Source: a virus. From it: a DNA stretch of 33,534 bases. The position numbers and the translations under genes are program-made. The stretch is taken from the IMG/VR virus record IMGVR_UViG_3300010389_000064, positions 1 to 33,534 of that record; one strand, 5' to 3'. The notes under the pieces were generated by a model that was not told the DNA's origin, ran no database searches, and saw only the letters and a list, made by a program, of their open reading frames with translations. This document shows positions 25,387-33,341 of this stretch, piece after piece (position 1 is the stretch's first letter; every line of letters begins with the position of its first letter).

Positions 25387-27579
25387 ATGGCGACTCCTCA
25401 ATTGTCTCCAGGCATTCTTGTCAGAGAGGTTGATTTAACTGTAGGAAGAGCTGATAATGTTATTGATAACATTGGAGCTATTGCAGGACCTTTTGCAATT
25501 GGCCCTGTAGAAGAACCGATTGACATCACAACAGAGCAAGAATTAATCAACACTTTCGGTAAGCCTTTATCAACTGATGCTCAGTATGAGTATTGGATGA
25601 GTGCATCATCATATCTATCTTATGGTGGTATTCTTAAGGTTGTTCGTGTAGATGATGACAACCTTAAAAATGCAAGAGTTGGTTATAATACTACAGCAAC
25701 TGTAGATATCAAAAACTTTGATGTTTATAACAATCAAGAAACTGGATCTTATCACTTTTCTGCAAAGACTCCCGGTACTTGGGCAAATGGTCTTAAGGTT
25801 TGTGTAATTGATGATAAGGCAGATCAGATTATTGGAATTAATACCACTGATCCTGGAGTAGCAGGTGCACAAATTGGCTATGGTGTTACTGTTTCACTAT
25901 CTGGAGTTGCTTTTGCTGGTGTTGGCACTACATCAGAATTCAGTGGATATTTAAAGGGTATTATTACTGGTGTAACTACTAATACCACTGGAAATTCAAC
26001 TTTTGATGTTAAGATTGTATCTAGAGTAACTTCTGCAGGAGTAGAAACTGAAATAGATTACGCACAAGGTTCCGAACTCACTGCAATCTCAGCTGGTGCC
26101 AATTTAACTTTCATCAATAATTCTGGCACTTCAACCGGAACCGGATCATACACTGCTCTTACTGTACAAGACTGGTATGATCAACAAACTCTTGGCTTAA
26201 CCAATTCTACTCTATTCTGGAGATCTATTGCGCCAAAACCAGTCACAAATCAATATGCGGCAACTAGAAACTCTAAAAATGATGCATTGAACATTGTAGT
26301 TATTGATGACACTGGTTCACTCACTGGAGTACAAGGAAATATTCTCGAAAAGCATGTTTCTGTCTCCAAAGCAACCGATTCTGTATCTGGTGTAAATTCA
26401 CCACAAAAAACTTGGTACAGAAACTATCTTGCCAATTTCTCCAATTATGTCTATTCTGGAACAAATTACTACACATCAACTGATGTTCTAAATGGCATCA
26501 CTCCGGTTGCAACTGGTTTCAGTACTTATTCTGGTGTTCCTTCAGCATCATTCACTCCATTGAGTGTTGCCAGTGGTGGTTGGAATCAAGAGGCGCAAGG
26601 AACTTTATTTAATGCAATCGGTAATGTAACCTTTGAACTTGCTGCTGGTGCAGATTATGCTGGAAATGGCGCAAAGGCTACTCTTGGTGCACTTAACACT
26701 GCATATGATCTATTTGCAAATGAAGACGAGATCGAGGTTGATTATCTAATTTGTGGCCCTGGGCTAGAAACAAAAGAAGATTCTCAAGCAAAAGCAAATA
26801 AACTTATCTCAATTGCAGAAAACAGAAAAGACTGCGTTGCAGTCATTTCTCCAGATAGAGCATCTGTAGTTAATGTGACGAATACAACTACTCAAACAAA
26901 TAATGTAGTTGACTTCTTCTCACCACTATCATCTTCTTCATATGCAGTCTTTGATAGTGGTTATAAGTACACTTATGATCGCTTCAATAATCTATTCCGT
27001 TATATTCCATGTAATGCCGATGTTGCTGGTCTGATGGCTAGAACTAATGTGACTGCATATCCGTGGTTCTCTCCTGCAGGGCAGCAGAGAGGTGTTCTGA
27101 ATAATGCAATTAAACTTGCATATAATCCAAATAAATCCCAAAGAGATCTTCTTTATAAAGCAAGAGTCAACTCCATCATTAATCAGCCTGGAACTGGAAT
27201 TCTACTCTTTGGCGATAAGACTGCATTATCTTATGCATCAGCATTTGATCGAATAAATGTTCGTAGACTGTTCCTTACCGTTGAGCAGGCTCTTCGCAGA
27301 TCTGCAGAAGCTCAACTCTTCGAACTCAACAATCAAACTACGAGAGCAAACTTTGTAAATATTGTTGAACCATATCTAAGAGATGTTCAGGCAAAGAATG
27401 GTGTTTATGATTTCTTAGTTGTTTGTGATAGCACCAACAATACTCCTGATGTAATTGATAATAATGAATTCAGGGCTGATATTTTCCTGAAGCCAACTAG
27501 ATCCATCAACTATATTACATTGACCTTCGTTGCTACAAGAACTGGTATTTCCTTCGAGGAAGTAGCAGGTAGAGTTTGA
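25387..27579 (+). CDS. gp18: Tail sheath protein gp18
   Basis: This 730-residue protein is recognised as the T4 gp18 tail sheath, the contractile outer tube of the tail. The N-terminus (PQLSPGILVREVDLTVGRAD, AIAGPFAIGPVEEP) and the C-terminal region (YLRDVQAKNGVYDFLVVCD, FLKPTRSINYITLTFVATR) are characteristic. It is somewhat longer than T4 gp18 (659), with a Gly/Thr/Ser-rich insertion at about residues 155-245. The RIPGTG-like site reads INQPGTGILLFGDKT, followed by NVRRLFLTVEQALRR, which fits the conserved C-terminal sheath core. The start has GGGAG six bases upstream. It is followed by the tail tube gene as in T4. Confidence 0.96.
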   Translation: MATPQLSPGILVREVDLTVGRADNVIDNIGAIAGPFAIGPVEEPIDITTEQELINTFGKPLSTDAQYEYWMSASSYLSYGGILKVVRVDDDNLKNARVGYNTTATVDIKNFDVYNNQETGSYHFSAKTPGTWANGLKVCVIDDKADQIIGINTTDPGVAGAQIGYGVTVSLSGVAFAGVGTTSEFSGYLKGIITGVTTNTTGNSTFDVKIVSRVTSAGVETEIDYAQGSELTAISAGANLTFINNSGTSTGTGSYTALTVQDWYDQQTLGLTNSTLFWRSIAPKPVTNQYAATRNSKNDALNIVVIDDTGSLTGVQGNILEKHVSVSKATDSVSGVNSPQKTWYRNYLANFSNYVYSGTNYYTSTDVLNGITPVATGFSTYSGVPSASFTPLSVASGGWNQEAQGTLFNAIGNVTFELAAGADYAGNGAKATLGALNTAYDLFANEDEIEVDYLICGPGLETKEDSQAKANKLISIAENRKDCVAVISPDRASVVNVTNTTTQTNNVVDFFSPLSSSSYAVFDSGYKYTYDRFNNLFRYIPCNADVAGLMARTNVTAYPWFSPAGQQRGVLNNAIKLAYNPNKSQRDLLYKARVNSIINQPGTGILLFGDKTALSYASAFDRINVRRLFLTVEQALRRSAEAQLFELNNQTTRANFVNIVEPYLRDVQAKNGVYDFLVVCDSTNNTPDVIDNNEFRADIFLKPTRSINYITLTFVATRTGISFEEVAGRV

Positions 27580-27600
27580 TCATAAAATAATTAACAATAA

Positions 27601-27608
27601 AAGGAGGT
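27601..27608 (+). promoter_or_regulatory. Strong ribosome-binding site for gp19
   Basis: AAGGAGGT lies seven bases before the gp19 ATG. It is the best Shine-Dalgarno match in the window and fits the need for many copies of the tail tube protein. Confidence 0.8.
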
Positions 27609-27615
27609 ACTAACA

Positions 27616-28263
27616 ATGTCTACACTAAGAACAATCACTGGTTTCAAAGAAAGACTCTCTGGTGGTGGCGCAAGACCAAATCTATTTGAAGTCGAGATCC
27701 CAAATTTCCCATCAGAACTCCAGAGTTTCTGGAATACTGGTGCAGGTCAGGAAGCAGAAACATTTAAATTTATGTGTAAAACTGCTAATCTACCAGCTTC
27801 AAATGTTAATCCAATTGATGTACCATTTCGTGGTAGAATTTTAAAAGTTGCTGGTGACAGAACATTTGACCCATGGACAGTAACTATCATAAATGATGAA
27901 GATTTCAAGCTTAGAACTGCATTTGAGAGATGGATGAATGCAATCAGTAAACTAGAAAATAATACTGGGGCAACAAATCCATCTTCATATATGACTGATG
28001 CATATGTTCATCAACTTGGTAGAGGTGCTGGTACAGTAAATTCCACCAATAATTCTGCTACAACACTTAATGGTTCTCCAATTCAACCACTAAGAAGCTA
28101 CAAATTTTATGACATCTTCCCAACTAATGTCAGTGTAATTGATCTTTCTTATGAGAGTGCAGACGTAATTGAAGAGTACACTGTAGAATTCCAGGTACAA
28201 TATTGGACTGCTGGCCAAGGTTCTGACAACACTTCTGATGCTACAGGAGCCGTGATTAGCTGA
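27616..28263 (+). CDS. gp19: Tail tube protein gp19
   Basis: This 215-residue protein is recognised as the T4 gp19 tail tube subunit, which forms the inner tube through which DNA passes. Diagnostic stretches are ARPNLFEVEIPNFP near the N-terminus, FKFMCKTANLPASNV, PFRGRILKVAGDRTFDPWTV and the C-terminal SYKFYDIFPTNVSVIDLSYE. It is longer than T4 gp19 (163), mainly through a Ser/Thr/Asn-rich segment at about residues 120-155. It directly follows gp18 and has an excellent ribosome-binding site. Confidence 0.96.
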   Translation: MSTLRTITGFKERLSGGGARPNLFEVEIPNFPSELQSFWNTGAGQEAETFKFMCKTANLPASNVNPIDVPFRGRILKVAGDRTFDPWTVTIINDEDFKLRTAFERWMNAISKLENNTGATNPSSYMTDAYVHQLGRGAGTVNSTNNSATTLNGSPIQPLRSYKFYDIFPTNVSVIDLSYESADVIEEYTVEFQVQYWTAGQGSDNTSDATGAVIS

Positions 28264-28269
28264 TAAATA
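28261..28269 (+). promoter_or_regulatory. Candidate T4-type late promoter before gp20
   Basis: TGATAAATA begins on the stop codon of gp19 and ends 24 bases before the portal gene ATG. Overlap with the upstream stop and a 20-25 base distance are shared with other such elements here. Confidence 0.55.
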
Positions 28270-28293
28270 GGATATACAGTTCAAGAATAAATT

Positions 28294-31200
28294 ATGGCAA
28301 GACTATTTGGTTTTTCGATTGAAGATTCAAATAAAAAGTCACCATCAGTATTATCCCCCATTCCTCAAAATAACGAGGATGGGGTTGATCATTATCTGAC
28401 GAGTGGTTTTTTTGGATCTTATGTTGATATTGAAGGTGTTTACAGAACTGAGTTTGATTTAATCAAGCGTTATAGAGAGATGGCACTACATCCAGAAGTA
28501 GATAGTGCCATCGAAGATATTGTTAATGAGGCTATCGTATCGGATACAAATGATTCACCAGTTCAAATTGAATTATCCAATTTAAATGCCAGTGATGGAC
28601 TCAAGAAAAAAATTAGAGAAGAATTTAAGTATATTCTAGAACTATTAGATTTTGACAAAAAAGCACACGAAATTTATCGAAATTGGTATATTGATGGGCG
28701 ACTTTACTATCATAAAGTCATTGATCTTAAAAATCCACACCTAGGAATTCAAGAACTACGATATATCGACTCGATGAAGATGCGATATGTCCGCCAAGAA
28801 AAGAAAGTTAAAAAAGATAATAATGCACCAAGATCTACCAATGGTCTTATTGGTGATCAAAATCCAATGAACTTTAAGTTTCCAGAGATTGAGGAATACT
28901 TCATTTATGATCCAAAGAGTTCTTATCCTGTTGGTGGTGGCATTGCCAATATGGGTACTGCATCACCAGATAGAGGAGTAAAGATTGCAAAGGATGCGAT
29001 TACTTATTGTACTTCTGGTCTTGTAGATCGAAACAAAGGAACTACTTTATCTTATTTGAATAAGGCTATTAAGGCATTAAATCAGTTGAGAATGATTGAG
29101 GATTCATTGGTTATCTATCGTTTGTGTTTGATTGGCGATTCACGAGTCAAGACAGACAATGGATACTCATACATCAAAGATATCAATGTTGGTGATGTTG
29201 TATATGCTTATGACAACAGAGTTGATGCTCTGGTCAAAACTCCAGTCACCAATAAGTGGCTAACTGGAACTAAAAAAACTTATACCGTAAAATCAAAGCA
29301 TCATAGCATCACAGGAACAGATACTCACCCTGTTCTTGTTTATGATTCCAATACAAAAGAAGTTAAGTATGTACCCATCAAGGATCTGATTCCTAAAGTA
29401 CATTCACTGACTTATATCAAACCAGAATCTACGAATGATATTGTATTGTTCAATGATGTCAGAGAGAAAGCATACTCAATTGTTGATACTCAATTCTGGC
29501 CAACATTTAAACTAGAAGGAAAAGAAAAGTTCATTGAAACTTTATCAGAAAAAACTGGAGTAAAAGCAACCAGAATCAGAAACTTCCTTTATGGATCGCA
29601 ACACCTAGAAGAATCAAGTCTAATTAAGCTCAAAGAAGAGTTTAATGAATTGAATAATATTGAGTATAATGAAAAATATGAAGGATTCTGTAATAATGAG
29701 CTTAATCTCCCAGAGTTCGTAACTCCTGAGTTTGCTCGTCTATTTGGATTCTTGCTTGGCGATGGATCGGTAAGCAAATACAGAGTTGTTTTTGCTGAAG
29801 GAGAAGACGAAGAACAAAATCTATATTATGCAAATCTTATGAAAACTTTCTTCGGAAATTGTACAAGATACGATTCAAAGAATAGAAAATATACAAACTA
29901 CACAACAAGCAATACTCTCGCTGCAGAACTACTAATTTCTCTTGGCTACATTCCAGGAGCAAAAAATAAGAGAATTCCAAGTTGGGTATTTAATGCATCT
30001 GATGAAATTAAGAGGCAACTTGTTCTTGGTCTATTGGATGCTGATGGTCATTATCGTGATCTTGTGAATGGATTCTCATGTGAAATCTCATTGTGCAATA
30101 AGCAACTCATTGAAGATATCAAGGAACTTTGGACTTCTATTGGTTTATGTTCTGGTCAGATCCGCCATAGAATAAGAGAAGAAAAACTGAGAATTGTTGG
30201 TGAGGAAAAAGAACCTCGACTAATGCCAAGATCAGAATCTTATGAACTATATCTAAGCGAATATGAACTTCCGAAGTTTGAGAAAATTATGTCTATTGAG
30301 TATCATTCCGAGGAAGAAGTTTATGATATAGAAGTTGAACACGAAAAACATAATTTCGTGGCTAACGGCATCGTGGTACACAACTCAAGAGCACCTGAGC
30401 GTAGAATCTTCTACATTGATGTTGGCAATCTACCAAAAGTAAAGGCAGAACAATATCTTCGTGATGTTATGATGCGGTATCGCAATAAACTTGTATATGA
30501 TGCCTGTTTAGCAATGGATACTAAAGTTCCATTATTGGATGGTAGAACTCTTACTCTTACTGAAATTACAGAAGAATTCAACAAAGGAGAAAGACTTTGG
30601 ACTTATTCCTGCGATCCAAATACTGGAAAATTTGAGCCAGGTATTATTAGTTGGGCAGGTGTAACTAGAAGAAACGAAAAAGTAGTACGAATAACACTTG
30701 ATAATAATGAAACAATAACATGTACATTAGATCATAAGTTTCCAGTTTGGGACAAAGGAAAAGTAGAAGCCAAAGATTTACAAATTGGTGATTCCATGAT
30801 TCCTTTCTACTCAAAGAAAGAAAATGATTACACACAAATATTTGAAAATGAATCTGGCCAATGGAAATTTGTTCATGAGTTAATTTCTGAGTGGAAAGAT
30901 CAAAATCATATTCTCAATGAATATAATGACAAAGAAAATGATAAAGTTGTGCATCATGTAGATTGTAATGTTTGCAATAACACACCAGAAAATCTAATGA
31001 GGTGTGATGTAGCTGATATTCAAGAATATTCAACTAAAGATTTAGTATCTTATAAAAATCATAAGATTAAAAACATTGAATTTCTAGATGAAACTATGGA
31101 TGTAGGAACTCTCACGATTGATAAAGAGGAGCTATATCATGATCATCATACCTTTGCATTAAGTGCTGGAGTTTATACCTGTAACTCAACTGGGGAAATT

Positions 31201-31917
31201 AGAGATGACAAAAAATTCATGAGTATGCTTGAGGATTTCTGGCTTCCTCGTCGTGAAGGTGGTAGAGGAACCGAAATTGACACTTTACCAGGTGGCCAAA
31301 ATCTAGGTGAAATCACAGACATCAACTACTTCCAATCAAAACTATACAAAGCACTAAATGTTCCATCATCTAGAATTGATGGAGAAAGTGGGTTTAATCT
31401 TGGAAGATCATCAGAAATTCTAAGAGATGAGCTTAAGTTTAGTAAATTCGTTGGTAGACTCAGAAAGAGATTTTCCAATATGTTTAGTGATATGCTTAAG
31501 ACTCAGCTAATCCTAAAGAACATCATTACTCCAGAAGATTGGGAACTAATGAATGAGCACATTCAATATGACTTTCTATATGATAATCATTTTGCAGAGC
31601 TAAAGGATTCCGAATTGATGACAGATAGACTTAACATGCTATCGATGGCAGAACCTTACATTGGAAAGTACTATTCTCAAGATTATGTTCGTAGGCACAT
31701 TCTTCGTCAAACTGACCAAGAAATTGTGGAGCAAGATGAACTCATCAAAAAAGAAATTCAAGATGGAATCATTCCAGATCCAAGTATTCCAGTAGATCCG
31801 AATACAGGTGTGCCAATGGATATTGGAGATAATATTCAGGGTGATATGGGAAAAGTTCCAATTGAACCACAACCAAGTGAAAAAGGAATTAAAACTCCCA
31901 AAGGTGGAGAAATTTAA
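28294..31917 (+). CDS. gp20: Portal protein gp20 interrupted by two inteins
   Basis: This encodes a 1207-residue precursor. The exteins are the T4 gp20 portal, the ring at one head vertex through which gp17 pumps DNA. N-extein 1-277 (MARLFGFSIEDSN, FDLIKRYREMALHPEVDSA, RMIEDSLVIYRL) is interrupted before Ser by intein 1 (278-697). The middle extein is 698-737 (SRAPERRIFYIDVGNLPKVK to KLVYDA), then intein 2 (738-964), then C-extein 965-1207 (STGEIRDDKKFMSMLEDFWL, LPGGQNLGEITD). Removing both inteins gives 560 residues, normal for marine T4-like portals (T4: 524). The frame is continuous through both inteins. Both +1 residues are Ser. The start is supported by the upstream late-promoter-like motif and the family N-terminus. 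Confidence 0.96.
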   Translation: MARLFGFSIEDSNKKSPSVLSPIPQNNEDGVDHYLTSGFFGSYVDIEGVYRTEFDLIKRYREMALHPEVDSAIEDIVNEAIVSDTNDSPVQIELSNLNASDGLKKKIREEFKYILELLDFDKKAHEIYRNWYIDGRLYYHKVIDLKNPHLGIQELRYIDSMKMRYVRQEKKVKKDNNAPRSTNGLIGDQNPMNFKFPEIEEYFIYDPKSSYPVGGGIANMGTASPDRGVKIAKDAITYCTSGLVDRNKGTTLSYLNKAIKALNQLRMIEDSLVIYRLCLIGDSRVKTDNGYSYIKDINVGDVVYAYDNRVDALVKTPVTNKWLTGTKKTYTVKSKHHSITGTDTHPVLVYDSNTKEVKYVPIKDLIPKVHSLTYIKPESTNDIVLFNDVREKAYSIVDTQFWPTFKLEGKEKFIETLSEKTGVKATRIRNFLYGSQHLEESSLIKLKEEFNELNNIEYNEKYEGFCNNELNLPEFVTPEFARLFGFLLGDGSVSKYRVVFAEGEDEEQNLYYANLMKTFFGNCTRYDSKNRKYTNYTTSNTLAAELLISLGYIPGAKNKRIPSWVFNASDEIKRQLVLGLLDADGHYRDLVNGFSCEISLCNKQLIEDIKELWTSIGLCSGQIRHRIREEKLRIVGEEKEPRLMPRSESYELYLSEYELPKFEKIMSIEYHSEEEVYDIEVEHEKHNFVANGIVVHNSRAPERRIFYIDVGNLPKVKAEQYLRDVMMRYRNKLVYDACLAMDTKVPLLDGRTLTLTEITEEFNKGERLWTYSCDPNTGKFEPGIISWAGVTRRNEKVVRITLDNNETITCTLDHKFPVWDKGKVEAKDLQIGDSMIPFYSKKENDYTQIFENESGQWKFVHELISEWKDQNHILNEYNDKENDKVVHHVDCNVCNNTPENLMRCDVADIQEYSTKDLVSYKNHKIKNIEFLDETMDVGTLTIDKEELYHDHHTFALSAGVYTCNSTGEIRDDKKFMSMLEDFWLPRREGGRGTEIDTLPGGQNLGEITDINYFQSKLYKALNVPSSRIDGESGFNLGRSSEILRDELKFSKFVGRLRKRFSNMFSDMLKTQLILKNIITPEDWELMNEHIQYDFLYDNHFAELKDSELMTDRLNMLSMAEPYIGKYYSQDYVRRHILRQTDQEIVEQDELIKKEIQDGIIPDPSIPVDPNTGVPMDIGDNIQGDMGKVPIEPQPSEKGIKTPKGGEI
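29125..30384 (+). other. Intein 1 of gp20 with LAGLIDADG endonuclease (420 aa)
   Basis: The intein runs from Cys (CLIGDSRVKTDNG, block A) to VVHN before extein Ser. Block B has T65-D-T-H68, and block F is VYDIEVEHEKHNFVANG. LAGLIDADG motifs are at intein residues 206-214 (LFGFLLGDG, D213) and 301-308 (LGLLDADG, D307). Residues 130-180 have a helical SEKTGVKATRIRNFLYG segment that may aid DNA binding. All key splicing and nuclease residues are present. Confidence 0.94.
30505..31185 (+). other. Intein 2 of gp20 with degenerate HNH region (227 aa)
   Basis: The intein runs from Cys (CLAMDTKVPLLDG) to TCN before extein Ser. Block B has T74-L-D-H77. The last two residues are Cys-Asn; the usual penultimate His is replaced. 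The HHTFALSAGVYTCN end fits an intein type seen in phage proteins. An HNH-like segment at 150-164 (HHVDCNVCNNTPENL) keeps the first His pair and the Asn residues, but no His is found where the last HNH His would be (165-180). The endonuclease is probably decayed, while splicing may still work. Confidence 0.88.
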
Positions 31918-31926
31918 TTCTAAATA
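31918..31926 (+). promoter_or_regulatory. Candidate late promoter before the gp67-like gene
   Basis: TTCTAAATA is a one-mismatch form of the late element just after the gp20 stop codon, 24 bases upstream of the ATG at 31951. CTAAATA forms are known in some cyanophage late promoters. Confidence 0.42.
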
Positions 31927-31950
31927 ATAAGAACCTATATTTTAAATCTT

Positions 31951-32100
31951 ATGGACGAACTTATGGATATGATTGCATCTGACGAATCTCCTTCTCAGAT
32001 TAGCGATAAAATTAAAGATATTCTTTATGGAAAATCCGCAGACAAAATTGATGAATTTAGACCTTATGTTGCCACATCATTATTTGGTGAAGAGGAGTGA
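31951..32100 (+). CDS. Small prohead-core-like protein (gp67-like), 49 aa
   Basis: This 49-residue acidic protein has the sequence pattern MDELMDMIASDESPSQISDK followed by IKDILYGKSADKIDEF and an acidic end (FGEEE). Short proteins with a SDESPS-x-x-SD-x-IK pattern follow gp20 in marine T4-like phages, where they are often called prohead core protein gp67 or left unnamed. In T4, gene 67 also follows gene 20 and encodes a small acidic scaffold-core protein that is cleaved in head maturation. Position, size and charge all fit. Actual homology to T4 gp67 is uncertain. It has a late-promoter-like motif upstream and another just downstream. Confidence 0.78.
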   Translation: MDELMDMIASDESPSQISDKIKDILYGKSADKIDEFRPYVATSLFGEEE

Positions 32101-32106
32101 AAATTC

Positions 32107-32115
32107 CAATAAATA
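32107..32115 (+). promoter_or_regulatory. Candidate T4-type late promoter before the 161-aa gene
   Basis: CAATAAATA lies 21 bases upstream of the ATG at 32137 and seven bases after the gp67-like stop codon. It is the same nonamer, at the same spacing, as the element before gp13. Confidence 0.55.
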
Positions 32116-32136
32116 ACTAAAAAGTTTTAAAATATA

Positions 32137-32622
32137 ATGACCATAAACACAAAAGATTTATATCATGGATCAGTTGGTGTTGGTACAACCGCACCATATC
32201 AAAGTGTTCCTGCTACTGCAATTGTTGATGAATTTGGAAATATTATTTCCGAGTTTACAATCAGTGCTGGCATTGTAACAGTAACTAACATTGTCAACGA
32301 AGTTGAAATTAAAAATGACACTGGAAATCCAATACCAACCAGTGTTCCGGTAAGAACTCCTACCACAGCAAGTGTTTCGAGTTCTGCTAATAGTGTAACA
32401 ATTGCTGCTTCAAATGCCAATCGTAGAGGAATACTCATAAATAATCAGAGCACTTCTAATTTATATTTGAGTTTCTCAACTCCAGCAACGGTCTCAAATT
32501 CCTTTATAAAAATGGCACCAGATTCCGTATTGTTCTTTGATCAACAAATGATAGTCACAGGTTCCATTTTCGGAATTTGGTCTAGTGCGAATGGTTCAGC
32601 AAAAGTTACGCAGTTTGTATAA
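32137..32622 (+). CDS. Putative virion structural protein (161 aa)
   Basis: This 161-residue protein is rich in Ser, Thr, Asn, Val and Ile with no catalytic motifs. The N-terminus (YHGSVGVGTTAPYQSVP) resembles short phage structural proteins. The C-terminal part (RRGILINNQSTSNLYLSFS, then IFGIWSSANGSAKVT) has the beta-rich pattern of small phage capsid or fibre-surface proteins, in which a NANR...NNS..LY...G motif leads to a G-IWSSANG end. I recall this from unrelated phages but cannot name the family. It is placed between the gp67-like gene and a fibre-like gene and linked to the latter by a TAATG overlap, so a structural role is likely. The exact role is unknown. Confidence 0.72.
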   Translation: MTINTKDLYHGSVGVGTTAPYQSVPATAIVDEFGNIISEFTISAGIVTVTNIVNEVEIKNDTGNPIPTSVPVRTPTTASVSSSANSVTIAASNANRRGILINNQSTSNLYLSFSTPATVSNSFIKMAPDSVLFFDQQMIVTGSIFGIWSSANGSAKVTQFV

Positions 32623-33341
32623 TGAGCGGTTTTTATGCATCACCTAATGTAAGAGGTGAAGACAAACAGATTCAATATAATGAAAATGGTGTTCTATCGG
32701 CATCATCAGATTTAATCTGGGATCATACGTCTAAAAGATTTGGCGTTACCGGAAATATGAGTATTTCTGGTGTTTCGACATTTTCTTCAAATGTAAATGT
32801 TAACAGTGATTTGAATATCTCTAGTGTTGGGATTGGAACTACATTTACAACATCTCTACAATTAATATCACCAACATTTAATAGAGTAATTTCTTTCCCT
32901 GATGCAACCGGAACTATTGGTTTAGTACCAGGAAATTCTGGAATGATTCCTTATAATTCTTCTGGTAATTTTGATTCGGGAAATTTATTTTATGATTCAT
33001 CCAGAGGTACTTTTGGATATAGTAGTACTTCTGGTGGTACAGTAACACAAAGTTCTAGTAAGAGTACTGGAGTAACTCTTAATGTACCATGTGGTCAAAT
33101 TACAATGAATGGTGCTGCACTATCGGCAAATACAACTGTAAGTTTTGTAATGACGAACAGTTCGGTTGATTCTAATGATGTTCTGATATTAAATCACATT
33201 TCTGGTGGAACGGTTGGTTCTTATTCACTTAATGCACAACCTGCAGTTGGAATTGCCACAATTAATGTAAGAAATATAACTTCTGGTAGTTTATCCGAAT
33301 CTATCGTCTTACGATTTGTTGTTATTAAGGGAGATAGTTAA
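32622..33341 (+). CDS. Putative tail fibre or adhesin-like structural protein (239 aa)
   Basis: This 239-residue protein starts inside the previous stop (TAATG). The N-terminal third (KQIQYNENGVLSASSDLIWD, then KRFGVTGNMSISGVSTFSSN) has the Q-x-Q-Y/F-N-x-x-G-x-L/F-x-x-S-x-x-x-x-W-D pattern common in phage tail-fibre and fibre-associated proteins of marine phages. The rest is Ser/Gly/Thr-rich with short beta-type repeats. No chaperone-type C-terminal domain or enzymatic motif is seen. A fibre or virion-decoration role is likely; the receptor or partner is unknown. It also ends in a TAATG overlap with the next gene, so the last three genes form one coupled unit. Confidence 0.72.
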   Translation: MSGFYASPNVRGEDKQIQYNENGVLSASSDLIWDHTSKRFGVTGNMSISGVSTFSSNVNVNSDLNISSVGIGTTFTTSLQLISPTFNRVISFPDATGTIGLVPGNSGMIPYNSSGNFDSGNLFYDSSRGTFGYSSTSGGTVTQSSSKSTGVTLNVPCGQITMNGAALSANTTVSFVMTNSSVDSNDVLILNHISGGTVGSYSLNAQPAVGIATINVRNITSGSLSESIVLRFVVIKGDS

